A stretch of DNA of 54,276 nucleotides from IMG/VR virus record IMGVR_UViG_3300025121_000066, positions 1 to 54,276 of that record. The stretch is one strand, 5' to 3'. The notes below the pieces were generated by a model, which had not been told where the DNA came from, did no database searches, and saw only the letters and a list, made by a program, of their open reading frames with translations. This document shows positions 15,126-23,286 of this stretch, one piece after another; the first letter of the stretch is position 1, and each line of letters starts with the position of its first letter. Source of the DNA: a virus. The position numbers and the translations under genes were made by a program.

Positions 15126-16727
15126 TTAAAAAAATGTTTTAAAAATAAATTTATAATTTCCAGAATTATAAATACGATAAATTTTACGTTCTAACATAAT
15201 TTCTTTACTTGTTTTATTTTTATCAAATCCTTGTTTTATTAAATTACTTTTTCTAAAATTAAATCTATGTTTTCTGATATTATCAACTATATAATAATGA
15301 TTAGGTGGTGTTAAACTATCTATATTAAATCCTAATTTTTTATACAAATTTCCGTTAGAATAACTTCTATCTGCATAACTTGATATATATTCTGGATTAT
15401 ATTCTTTAATAAAATGTTTAAATAATTTTGAAGCTCCACCAATAACATTAGTATTTAATTTATTACAAAATCTTATAAGTTCAAATTTATTATCTGTTGA
15501 TTTTAAATTCATCATTTTTCTTAATTTACCAAAAGTCATTAAACTAACTAATTCATTTTCAAAAAATAATCCTAACTTAATTGATGATCCTACAAAGCCT
15601 TGAATATGATTTTTATTTAAGAAATTTTTAACTAATTTATTATCAGTTATCTCTCTTATTTCAGTTTTTCTTGCAAATATTCTATTTGATGATTTTTTGA
15701 ATTTATTTAAAATCATTGATTTGACTATATCTTTTTTAAATTCCCAATCATCTTCATAAATATGAATTAATTGAATTCCTTTTTCTTCACATAAATCAGA
15801 TTTATTTTTATGATAATTTTTATCTTTATTTAATTCATTATGCCAATATAATCCATTAAATTCGAATGCTAACTTTAAATCAGGTAGATAAATATCTAAT
15901 TCATATGGTTTTATTATTTTTTTACTATTTTCGACAATTTCGTCTTTATAGTTTTCTTTTATAAAATTTAATAATTGTTTTTCTATTTGTGATATATTCA
16001 TAAACCCAATAGGATTACAATTTAAACACAATTCATTATCGTATAAAATTCTTAATTGTAATAAATTTGAATTAATTAAATAATATTGATTACATTTATC
16101 ACATTTTAATTTATACTTATCATCAATCTTATCGATAATGATTAAATTATGTTTTTCTTTATAAATTTTTATAGAGTTATTAAATTTAGTAATTGAATTA
16201 CTTTTTTGAATTTTATTTTTAAAATAATCTAATTCTGATATATGATTAACACCATACTTATTTTTAATAGTGTTATTTATTTTTTCTCTTATTATATTTG
16301 ATGATAATGCATAATCTGTACCATATACTTCATTACATGTATTTATATATTTAGGCATATTATTATAATTTTCATCACCATATTTTTCGAATTTAGTTTT
16401 TTTCCCCTTTTCTTTTATTGATTCTACTTTCATAGGATTATCAACACCATAATTAATATTAAATGTTTTTTTCTTTTTTATTGTTGAACATTTATGGCAA
16501 GTATAAAAACCATATCTTTCATAATTGTCCATATATTTATTATATGTTAATTGTTTTTCATCATTACAATTTAAACATTTAATATTAATTAAAGCTCTAC
16601 TATTTCTAGGCAAATCATCTATTTTAACTTTTATTATATTATGTAAATCCACATTATAACCCTTATCTTTATAATATGATATATTTCTATATGACATTTT
16701 TATATCTATTGTTTTATCTAAAATCAT
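15126..16727 (-). CDS. Free-standing homing endonuclease (Hef-like), 533 aa
   Basis: Zn-knuckle pairs near the start ('CLNC', 'CHKC'), then repeated 'YGVDNPM..ES...K...T..EKYG' units typical of phage homing nucleases. 'ELDIYLPDLKLAFEFNGLYWH' carries the PD-(D/E)XK-like catalytic strand. A last domain follows. The start at 16727 follows a TATATATA motif by 18 nt. It lies beside the other break in the polymerase gene (before motif B), so it probably marks the site where the N-terminal piece was separated. Confidence 0.85.
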   Translation of the reverse strand: MILDKTIDIKMSYRNISYYKDKGYNVDLHNIIKVKIDDLPRNSRALINIKCLNCNDEKQLTYNKYMDNYERYGFYTCHKCSTIKKKKTFNINYGVDNPMKVESIKEKGKKTKFEKYGDENYNNMPKYINTCNEVYGTDYALSSNIIREKINNTIKNKYGVNHISELDYFKNKIQKSNSITKFNNSIKIYKEKHNLIIIDKIDDKYKLKCDKCNQYYLINSNLLQLRILYDNELCLNCNPIGFMNISQIEKQLLNFIKENYKDEIVENSKKIIKPYELDIYLPDLKLAFEFNGLYWHNELNKDKNYHKNKSDLCEEKGIQLIHIYEDDWEFKKDIVKSMILNKFKKSSNRIFARKTEIREITDNKLVKNFLNKNHIQGFVGSSIKLGLFFENELVSLMTFGKLRKMMNLKSTDNKFELIRFCNKLNTNVIGGASKLFKHFIKEYNPEYISSYADRSYSNGNLYKKLGFNIDSLTPPNHYYIVDNIRKHRFNFRKSNLIKQGFDKNKTSKEIMLERKIYRIYNSGNYKFIFKTFF

Positions 16728-16744
16728 AATTCGTTTTTTGTTTT

Positions 16745-16752
16745 TATATATA
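16745..16752 (-). promoter_or_regulatory. Putative late promoter (TATATATA)
   Basis: Core motif 18 nt before the start at 16727 of the 533-aa endonuclease gene; this supports the internal ATG over the open frame further upstream. Confidence 0.45.
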
Positions 16753-16820
16753 AAATACAAATGCACCGAAAGTAGCATTTAATATAATGTATAACTTATG
16801 AAAAAAAATGTTTTTATTTT

Positions 16821-16830
16821 TTTATATATA
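16821..16830 (+). promoter_or_regulatory. Putative late promoter (TTTATATATA)
   Basis: Lies 23 nt before the ATG at 16853 and is divergent from the similar motif serving the minus-strand endonuclease. Confidence 0.5.
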
Positions 16831-16852
16831 CATTAAAATATAAATAATTTTT

Positions 16853-17641
16853 ATGCCTTTAACTAGAGAAATAGAACGTAAAGCAAAAGATGATGTAACT
16901 AAATGGGTTAGTTATCTAATAGATAAATATTTAGATGAAGGAGTAACAATAACTGATTTAAAGAAGTATTTCAGAACTAAAAAAGCATTTAGTCATTTAT
17001 TAAAAGATATATCATATGCAGGGAGAAGATATTTTGAAGATAATGATAATAAAAATGATTATGATAATTTTGTTAAAAAAATATTAAACAACATGATAGA
17101 AGATAGGTTAGCAACAATAGAAACAGAATCTTTAACAGAAAAAAAAGTTATTAGATATGATAATTTTTTAAACGAGAATGTAGATTTTAGTGAAGTTACA
17201 GTAGAAACACTATTTAACGATATCGGACATTCTGATGATGATATGGATATTATAGCAGATTATTATGATACTAAAGAAGAATTTATTAAAAGTGAAGATG
17301 CTAAATATAATGTTTATAGTGTAGTTGATTTTAAAGGTGATATATTGAAAAATAATAGAACTTCTTTCAAGGTATTGTTATTAGCAGATTTTCAAATTGA
17401 AAAAATGAAACAAAATATAATTAAAAAAATTGTAAGTGGAATATATGCTAAAATTCCTGAGTCTATTGATTATATGGGAATTAGAATTAAACCTCATTCA
17501 GTCATAGATAAAGGTAAAATAGTAGATTCTTTAAAACAATTAATCCAGATTAAAGATATAATAGAATTAATAACTAAATTAACTAAATATAAATTCGATA
17601 AACAACATGGTGAACACTATTTATGGAAAAAAGAAAAATAA
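16853..17641 (+). CDS. Hypothetical protein with internal leader motif, 262 aa
   Basis: A helical first 95 residues precede 'VIRYDNFLNENVDFS' (99-113), which is like the N-terminal leaders of neighbouring proteins but internal. If the leader is a cleavage and targeting element, the protein would be split into two parts. The rest is unrecognised. A start at 16853 follows a TATATATA motif. Next gene begins 22 bases after the stop. Confidence 0.78.
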   Translation: MPLTREIERKAKDDVTKWVSYLIDKYLDEGVTITDLKKYFRTKKAFSHLLKDISYAGRRYFEDNDNKNDYDNFVKKILNNMIEDRLATIETESLTEKKVIRYDNFLNENVDFSEVTVETLFNDIGHSDDDMDIIADYYDTKEEFIKSEDAKYNVYSVVDFKGDILKNNRTSFKVLLLADFQIEKMKQNIIKKIVSGIYAKIPESIDYMGIRIKPHSVIDKGKIVDSLKQLIQIKDIIELITKLTKYKFDKQHGEHYLWKKEK

Positions 17642-17663
17642 TATAAAACAATAAAGTTTAATT

Positions 17664-18257
17664 ATGAAAGATAAAAAAATATATAAATTATTTGAATTTG
17701 AATCAGTAGGAGATAATAAAGATTTGCCATACCCATCACATTTTATATTATTAAATAAATTATATAAAAAAATACAAAAAGAATTAATACCTAAAATATC
17801 TAAGTATTTTGTTCTCAAATATGAAAGTGGTGAAAAAATAACATTAAATACAAATAAAGAAGACGATTTGAAAGTAGTTGTTACACGAAAAAGTGATGTA
17901 ATGAGTATAGATATATCACCTGTTTATGGAATTAATTATGAATTTAATTATACTTTAAATGATGCTGGAATAGAATCTGCTTTTGACATTATTAAAAGTG
18001 AAATAGATAAAAAAGAACAGGGGTTAAAACCAACATCTTCGAAAAAATATAAAATGTCAGATGATAAAGCTAATGATGACAAATTTGATAATCTAAATGT
18101 ACCTATAATTAAAAAACCAGTTCGTAGAAAAAGAAGTATTAATATCAATATTATTCGTGATGTATTAGAAGATGCATTTATTTTAGATGATATTGATTTA
18201 AAAAATACCGATGTTGACGAATTAATAAGAAGAATGTTATTAGAATCTAGAAGATGA
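17664..18257 (+). CDS. Leader-bearing hypothetical protein, 197 aa
   Basis: Begins MKDKKIYKLFEFESVGD. A globular middle (residues 30-110) is followed by a lysine-rich linker and a helical tail ending in 'RRMLLESRR'. Unrecognised; cotranscribed with the gene before it. Virion or internal head role suggested by the leader only. Confidence 0.77.
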   Translation: MKDKKIYKLFEFESVGDNKDLPYPSHFILLNKLYKKIQKELIPKISKYFVLKYESGEKITLNTNKEDDLKVVVTRKSDVMSIDISPVYGINYEFNYTLNDAGIESAFDIIKSEIDKKEQGLKPTSSKKYKMSDDKANDDKFDNLNVPIIKKPVRRKRSININIIRDVLEDAFILDDIDLKNTDVDELIRRMLLESRR

Positions 18258-18295
18258 AATATCTTCAACTATTGAGTATATCATCACTACCAAGA

Positions 18296-19219
18296 TTAAA
18301 TATAAATATCTTCATCTATTGGGTGTGCTCTAACAACCATATTTTTAATTTGATCAGCTAAATATAAAATATCATCGTCTGTTAATTCTTGAATATATAA
18401 AGTATGTGATGTATCATTTTGGGTAAATTGTTTAAATTTATATTCTTTCCTTTCACTAAAATCTTTTAATATATTAACAAATTCTAGTGGATAAAAATTC
18501 ACATATATTAGATGTTGATTACTTGGATAAATTCTACTCATTTTTTCTCCTTGTTCATTATTCCATTTTACTTGAAATCCATATTTTATTTCAAATCCTT
18601 CTTCTTGTTCATATTCTTGTAATTTTCTAACAAAAGCATTATATAATATTCTATATTTATTTTTAACACCAATCGCATAATAGAAATTAAAAACTATTTT
18701 ATATAAATTTCTATCTTTTTCAACTTTTATTTGAATATCTGTTTTACCTTTATTTTTGTTTTTACTTAATATATCAGATATAATATTAGAACCGAAATAA
18801 ATATATAACATTGCAGCATAACTAGCAAAAATTCTATTTTTTGTTAAATCGTGTGATAATAATTCATTCATATATTCACCAATATTAGGAATATATTTAT
18901 AAAATATTAAAAATAAAGAAGTAGCAAAAAAAGGAATTTGTAAATATTTTGTTATTTGTTTTAAAAATTTACTAATTTGTTCTTTATTTTTTATACCTTT
19001 ACCTTTTGGTGCAATTCGCATAATGAATTCTACAAAATCTGAATAATTTAAATTTTTAGCTCTATTTGCAAATTCACCTAATTCAACTTCATCTTTATTA
19101 ATTAAATCTTTTATTTTATTACCTACATTACCAAATAAGAATTTTAATTTATCTTTAAATTTAGATTCTTCTGTTAATAATTCATAATTAAAATTATCAA
19201 ATGGTTTTAAAGTTTTCAT
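18296..19219 (-). CDS. Leader-bearing membrane protein, 307 aa
   Basis: Begins MKTLKPFDNFNYELLTEES, a leader of the group. Two hydrophobic segments ('IPFFATSLFLIFYKYI' near 95-112 and 'ASYAAMLYIYFGSNII' near 133-148) could be membrane helices. The C-terminal third is soluble. A packaged protein with membrane segments could act in genome entry; that is inference. No family recognised. Confidence 0.75.
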   Translation of the reverse strand: MKTLKPFDNFNYELLTEESKFKDKLKFLFGNVGNKIKDLINKDEVELGEFANRAKNLNYSDFVEFIMRIAPKGKGIKNKEQISKFLKQITKYLQIPFFATSLFLIFYKYIPNIGEYMNELLSHDLTKNRIFASYAAMLYIYFGSNIISDILSKNKNKGKTDIQIKVEKDRNLYKIVFNFYYAIGVKNKYRILYNAFVRKLQEYEQEEGFEIKYGFQVKWNNEQGEKMSRIYPSNQHLIYVNFYPLEFVNILKDFSERKEYKFKQFTQNDTSHTLYIQELTDDDILYLADQIKNMVVRAHPIDEDIYI

Positions 19220-19237
19220 AATAATTATATATTAATT

Positions 19238-19267
19238 TTGAAAAATAAAAAAAAATAAGTAAATTTG
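19238..19267 (+). promoter_or_regulatory. Host-type promoter for the tandem paralogue operon
   Basis: TTG (19238-19240), 19-nt spacer, TAAATTTG (19260-19267). It stands about 64 nt before the first of four tandem paralogous genes. Confidence 0.72.
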
Positions 19268-19330
19268 TAAATAATAATATCATAATTTTAATCCTTTTTT
19301 ATAAGGTCTTGAAAATTAAACACTTATGTA

Positions 19331-19720
19331 ATGATTGATAATTACGCTAAATTAATATTAAAAGTATGGTTAATTGGAAAAACAAAAGTTAGAATAGAGG
19401 TTAGTAATGTACATGAAAAAATTAAATATTTTGATGCTGTTATTTTAGCAGAACATAAAACTATTAATTTTTCAATATTAAAATCTAATTATTGTAATTT
19501 AACACCAGGTTGGTTTACTATTCCAATTGATCCTAAAAAACCAGAAACAAAAAATTGGTGTGAATATATATATGATAGTGAAATAGAACGATATAATAAT
19601 CTTAATAAAATAAGAGAAACTTTAATGGAATATTCAAAATCAAAAGTATTTTATAATACAGGACAAAAAAAAGAAGAACCATATATTGTCTTTAAAGACG
19701 AATTTTGGTTTATATATTAG
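19331..19720 (+). CDS. Tandem paralogue 1 of 4 (129 aa)
   Basis: One of four adjacent genes of nearly equal length sharing the order: 'K(V/I)xLIG.K.V.....V..(V/I)H', a middle 'S(N/D)', a 'Y.F.SE.ERY..(L/M)...' helix, 'F(S)KS..F' and a terminal '(F/W)W F.Y'. Family unknown. Tandem duplication followed by divergence is typical of early phage genes that interact with varied host targets, but no function can be assigned. Confidence 0.8.
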   Translation: MIDNYAKLILKVWLIGKTKVRIEVSNVHEKIKYFDAVILAEHKTINFSILKSNYCNLTPGWFTIPIDPKKPETKNWCEYIYDSEIERYNNLNKIRETLMEYSKSKVFYNTGQKKEEPYIVFKDEFWFIY

Positions 19721-19725
19721 TAAAT

Positions 19726-20136
19726 ATGAATTTAAACAATATAAAGAATAATAGAGATTTAAAAATAGTTCTTACTGTTACTTTTATAGGTGATAAAACA
19801 ATAAAATTTACACTTTTACATATATGTGATGCAGTGTATATGTGCGAACCAAATATACTTCATATAGATAAATGGGGATACACATTAGTAAAAAATACTT
19901 ATAATTTTCAATATTCTAAAACTAAATTTGTAATACCCGATTATATTTATAAGGGACATAAACATGAATGTTATTTTAGTTTTCGTAATGAAAAAGATAA
20001 ATATGATAGTTTAAAAAGATTAAGTGAAATGTTTTTAGGGTTTTCTAAATCTAAAATATTTTATGATAAAATAAAAGGTCGTAATTTATTTAAAAATAAA
20101 ATTGTATATCATAATGAATTTTGGTTTGTTTATTAA
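19726..20136 (+). CDS. Tandem paralogue 2 of 4 (136 aa)
   Basis: The ATG at 19726 is chosen because upstream in-frame codons overlap the previous gene. It is the most divergent copy, with a cysteine-bearing middle ('HICDAVYMCEP') but the same ending 'HNEFWFVY'. Confidence 0.8.
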   Translation: MNLNNIKNNRDLKIVLTVTFIGDKTIKFTLLHICDAVYMCEPNILHIDKWGYTLVKNTYNFQYSKTKFVIPDYIYKGHKHECYFSFRNEKDKYDSLKRLSEMFLGFSKSKIFYDKIKGRNLFKNKIVYHNEFWFVY

Positions 20137-20157
20137 AATAATAATTACTAATTTGAA

Positions 20158-20538
20158 ATGGAAAATAATTTAAAATTAAATATTAAAGTCAGATTAATTG
20201 GTGAAAAAGAAGTAGAAATTCAATTTGTTAGAATTCATCCAATAATAGTAAAATATGAAATGAGTGTATTTATGATGGATAGGGAAACTGATTACATGTT
20301 TCAAAAATCTGATAATGAATGTAAATTTACAAGTTGGGTGTATATTATGCCTAAAGAGGTAACAGATAAAAATCCTGGAAAATGTAGATATAAATTCAAT
20401 TCAGAAACAGAACGATATAATACAATGAAAAGATTTAGTAAAGCAATAATGAATTTCGCTACTGGATTTCATTTTAAAAATAGAGATAATTCAAATAGTA
20501 GAATATTATATTTTAATGATAATTGGTTTGTATATTAA
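20158..20538 (+). CDS. Tandem paralogue 3 of 4 (126 aa)
   Basis: Closest in build to copies 1 and 4: 'LNIKVRLIGEKEVEIQFVRIH' start, 'SETERYNTMKRFSKAIMNF' helix and 'FNDNWFVY' end. Spaced 21 nt after copy 2. Confidence 0.8.
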   Translation: MENNLKLNIKVRLIGEKEVEIQFVRIHPIIVKYEMSVFMMDRETDYMFQKSDNECKFTSWVYIMPKEVTDKNPGKCRYKFNSETERYNTMKRFSKAIMNFATGFHFKNRDNSNSRILYFNDNWFVY

Positions 20539-20544
20539 ATAATT

Positions 20545-20937
20545 ATGATAAAATCTCCTTTAAAAATAGCAATAAAAGTTAAATTACTTGAAGATAATAA
20601 AGTGGCGTTTACTTTACTTCAAATACATTCTAATGTACATAGACATATGTATTCAATATTTTTTACAAATACAAAAGAAGATTTTAGTTTTGAAAAATCT
20701 AATTATACTAGTTATTCAAAATTTAGATTTTTAATGCCATTTAAAGTATTTAAAGATGGTCGGAATGATTGTGTATATCAATTTGATTCAGAAAGAGAAA
20801 GATATGAAAGTATAAATGAACTTAGAAAAAATTTTTTAGAATTTTCAAGATCATTAATATTTAGAGATATTAATGCAAAACCAGGATTAGATAAATATAA
20901 AATACTATATTTTCAAGATGTTTGGTTTTTATATTAA
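20545..20937 (+). CDS. Tandem paralogue 4 of 4 (130 aa)
   Basis: 'IAIKVKLLEDNKVAFTLLQIH' start, 'SERERYESINELRKNFLEFS' helix and 'FQDVWFLY' end. The stop is followed by the promoter of the structured RNA region. Confidence 0.8.
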   Translation: MIKSPLKIAIKVKLLEDNKVAFTLLQIHSNVHRHMYSIFFTNTKEDFSFEKSNYTSYSKFRFLMPFKVFKDGRNDCVYQFDSERERYESINELRKNFLEFSRSLIFRDINAKPGLDKYKILYFQDVWFLY

Positions 20938-20952
20938 TATTTATTATCTTTG
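20922..20952 (+). promoter_or_regulatory. Host-type promoter before a structured RNA
   Basis: TTG (20922-20924), 20-nt spacer, TATCTTTG (20945-20952). The predicted start near 20958 leaves about 250 nt before the next coding gene, most of it folded RNA. Confidence 0.78.
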
Positions 20953-21009
20953 TATCATTAAATTTTAGAATTTTAAGAATATTAACAGCTTATAATATTA
21001 AATATATAG

Positions 21010-21180
21010 AAGAAACCAATTACATCGGTTCGTAAAGACGATGTAAATAAAAGGAAGGTGAAATCCCTTCTACCATTGATTTAAAAATGAAAAACTTCAA
21101 TGGTGTTTAGTCTGGGAAAGAATTAGAAGTTAAGATAGTTTCAAGCTTCTTCACAAAATTCTTTCCCGACACGAACCAAA
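21010..21180 (+). ncRNA. Structured RNA with pseudoknot, class unknown
   Basis: Four stems are visible: TTACATCG/CGATGTAA (21020-21027 with 21039-21046), GAAGG/CCTTC (21054-21058 with 21066-21070), ACCATTGA/TCAATGGT (21072-21079 with 21097-21104), and a long hairpin from 21110 to 21170 (GTC-bulged T-GGGAAAGAATT with its complement). The loop of the first stem, GTTCGT (21028-21033), is complementary to ACGAAC (21171-21176), which would form a pseudoknot closing the whole element. A host-type promoter lies upstream. It could be a riboswitch-like leader or a free RNA. I do not recognise the class. Confidence 0.65.
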
Positions 21181-21207
21181 CTTTTTAACGTTTTAAATAT
21201 ATAACAA

Positions 21208-21483
21208 TTGAAAAACCAACTTAAATATAATAACGAAACCATTGGAAACTTAAAGGAATATAAATTAGATGATAATGGTAATATGGAAATGTTAAAATTT
21301 CTTATATATGATAAAAGTTGGTATGATATAATTTGGTACAATGGTTTTATTGAACATTTAAAAAAGAGTGTATCTGTTACGTTAGATAAAAACCCAGATT
21401 TAATAGTAATGGAAAATAATAAATTATTTCAAATCGAACTTGTTGAAGATGGAGAATTATATTTGATTTTAAGATTAATGTAA
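21208..21483 (+). CDS. Hypothetical protein, 91 aa, TTG start
   Basis: The frame opens at a TTG (21208) just downstream of the structured RNA; the first ATG is at 21283 and would remove 25 residues that look protein-like. Acidic, soluble, unrecognised. Its expression may depend on the RNA element upstream. Confidence 0.6.
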   Translation: MKNQLKYNNETIGNLKEYKLDDNGNMEMLKFLIYDKSWYDIIWYNGFIEHLKKSVSVTLDKNPDLIVMENNKLFQIELVEDGELYLILRLM

Positions 21484-21487
21484 AAAT

Positions 21488-21742
21488 ATGAAATTATTAA
21501 TAAACTTTTTAAATTACTTCTATACTAATTTTATTATGGAAGATTGGTCAGATTGGACAAAAACCGGAAAAATATTTATTTATCCTTTTTGGTTAATTCG
21601 TTCAATTGTATATTGGTGTATATCACCTTTATTTATAATCTGGTTTTTGTTAGAAGATACTAAATTTGTAAAATTAATAAAAGAAATTATAAAAGATATA
21701 GAAAATTTTGATGAAGAAAAACTTAAACAAACAATAAAATGA
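21488..21742 (+). CDS. Small membrane protein, 84 aa
   Basis: A hydrophobic stretch around residues 29-56 (W/I/F rich) is probably one or two membrane helices, followed by a charged helical tail. Five bases after the previous stop. Function unknown. Confidence 0.72.
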   Translation: MKLLINFLNYFYTNFIMEDWSDWTKTGKIFIYPFWLIRSIVYWCISPLFIIWFLLEDTKFVKLIKEIIKDIENFDEEKLKQTIK

Positions 21743-21813
21743 TTTGGTTTAATTATGGTAATTCAAAAAACAAATTGATTTTGTGAAGGTGATTTAGTAA
21801 ACGGATATATAAA

Positions 21814-22014
21814 ATGGAAACAAAATATTCAGATGAAGAAATAATAACTGTGATTAAAAAACTTCAAAAAAATCCAGATATTAATAACAATTTAATACAC
21901 TATAAACTTTTTCATCATATTAACAAAGGTCATTGGATAATAGATATGAATAAAGTATTAGAAAAAAATAGAATAAATCTAAGAAGAAAAAAAATAAATA
22001 AATTAAAAATATGA
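21814..22014 (+). CDS. Small basic-tailed protein, 66 aa
   Basis: Ends 'NLRRKKINKLKI', the same basic tail as the three small proteins at 1718-2393, and has a similar length and helical start ('EEIITVIKKLQKN'). Its stop overlaps the NusG start (ATGA, 22011-22014), so it is coupled to it. Confidence 0.7.
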   Translation: METKYSDEEIITVIKKLQKNPDINNNLIHYKLFHHINKGHWIIDMNKVLEKNRINLRRKKINKLKI

Positions 22015-22556
22015 ATGCAAAATGGTATGTAATTAGAACCGTAAACGGAAAAGAAAGAAAAGCTAAAGAAATGCTTGAATTTGAATTACGTGAACGGGGA
22101 TATATGGATAAAATTGAACAAATTGTTATTCCTCTTGAAAAAGTGTTACAAACACGAAAAGGAAAAAAATATGTAATAGAAAAAAATTATTATCCTGGTT
22201 ATATTCTTATTGAAGCTGATCCTAGTATTATAGGTGAATTAAAAGGACTTAATAAAGTAGTTAATTATATTATTGGTTTCTTAGGTGATAATAATCCACA
22301 AGCCTTAAGTCAATCAGAAGTAAATAGAATTTTAGGTAAAATGGATGAATTAACTATGAGTGATAGTGTCATTCTTGATAAATTTATTGTTGGTGAAAAA
22401 GTTAAAATTATTGATGGTCCTTTTCAATCATTTATCGGAACAGTTAATAAAGTTATGGAAGAAAAACAAAAACTCGAACTTATTATTAAAGTGTTCGAAA
22501 GAGAAACTCCAATTGAATTATCTTATGAAAAAGTTAACCGTAATATAACAGTTTAA
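22011..22556 (+). CDS. nusG: NusG transcription elongation factor
   Basis: 181 aa, the usual length. 'WYVIRTVNGKERKAKEML' (5-22) and 'YYPGYILIEAD' (60-70) are the NGN domain; 'FIVGEKVKIIDGPF' (125-138) with 'GTV' is the KOW domain. NusG binds RNA polymerase and keeps it moving, and its KOW links to ribosomes or Rho. A phage copy could modify host polymerase or support antitermination in long phage operons (inference). The sequence style is Bacteroidetes-like. Coupled to the gene before it. Confidence 0.95.
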   Translation: MNAKWYVIRTVNGKERKAKEMLEFELRERGYMDKIEQIVIPLEKVLQTRKGKKYVIEKNYYPGYILIEADPSIIGELKGLNKVVNYIIGFLGDNNPQALSQSEVNRILGKMDELTMSDSVILDKFIVGEKVKIIDGPFQSFIGTVNKVMEEKQKLELIIKVFERETPIELSYEKVNRNITV

Positions 22557-22916
22557 ATGCCTGATATCTGTCCATATGAAATGTCACCTGTAAAGACTTT
22601 ATCAATTGATGAACAAAAAAAATTGTTTAAAGTTGGTGAAAAAATATATATAAGACCTAATGGTAAAGAATTTACTAATTATTGGGCGTATTATATGAAC
22701 TTTATGATAAATAAAGGATATTATATATATAAAATAGTTGATTCTTTTAAATTTATAGGTAAAAAATATAAATTACATAAAGATGTTATGGACCATGATT
22801 TAATTATTTATGCTAAAAATGATAGAGATAATGTGTATTATTTCCATTATAAATCGGTATTTCATCCAAATCAACGAATTCCTGATTATAAACCAAGATA
22901 TAAAAAAAATGATTGA
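22557..22916 (+). CDS. Hypothetical protein, paralogue 1 of 2 (119 aa)
   Basis: Shares with the next protein 'DEQ..LFK.G..IYIR', 'LIIY', 'YFHY.S.FHP.Q.IP.YKPRYKK' and overall length, so the two arose by duplication. Starts directly after nusG. Unrecognised family. Confidence 0.8.
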   Translation: MPDICPYEMSPVKTLSIDEQKKLFKVGEKIYIRPNGKEFTNYWAYYMNFMINKGYYIYKIVDSFKFIGKKYKLHKDVMDHDLIIYAKNDRDNVYYFHYKSVFHPNQRIPDYKPRYKKND

Positions 22917-23286
22917 TTATAAACAATTAAATAAAAAACCTGATTATCTTGAAGATTATCAAATGTCAAAATCTATATATATGACAGTTGATGAACAAGA
23001 AGAATTATTTAAAATAGGTCAAGATATTTATATTAGACACGATGCTAAAAATTATACATATGCTTGGGTAAATGAAATGTACTGTACATTAGGATATAGA
23101 TTCACTATAGAATATATTGGAAGAGTATCAAGTGTGCCTATGTCAAGTTTCTTTGATTATTGTGAATATAATGATTTAATAATTTATATTATTGATAAAA
23201 GTGATCATAAATGGTATTTTCATTATAGATCAATATTTCATCCAAGACAAAGTATACCATCTTATAAACCAAGATATAAAAAATGA
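22909..23286 (+). CDS. Hypothetical protein, paralogue 2 of 2 (125 aa)
   Basis: Start at 22909 overlaps the end of paralogue 1 by eight bases and gives matching length. Contains 'DEQEELFKIGQDIYIR' and ends 'YKPRYKK'. Overlaps the next start as ATGA. Confidence 0.8.
   Translation: MIDYKQLNKKPDYLEDYQMSKSIYMTVDEQEELFKIGQDIYIRHDAKNYTYAWVNEMYCTLGYRFTIEYIGRVSSVPMSSFFDYCEYNDLIIYIIDKSDHKWYFHYRSIFHPRQSIPSYKPRYKK

Noticed and set aside
21051-21120. Cobalamin riboswitch (GGTGAAATCC and AGTCTGGGA resemblance)
   Set aside because: The AGTCTGGGA segment is fully used in a long simple hairpin and the kissing-loop layout does not fit.
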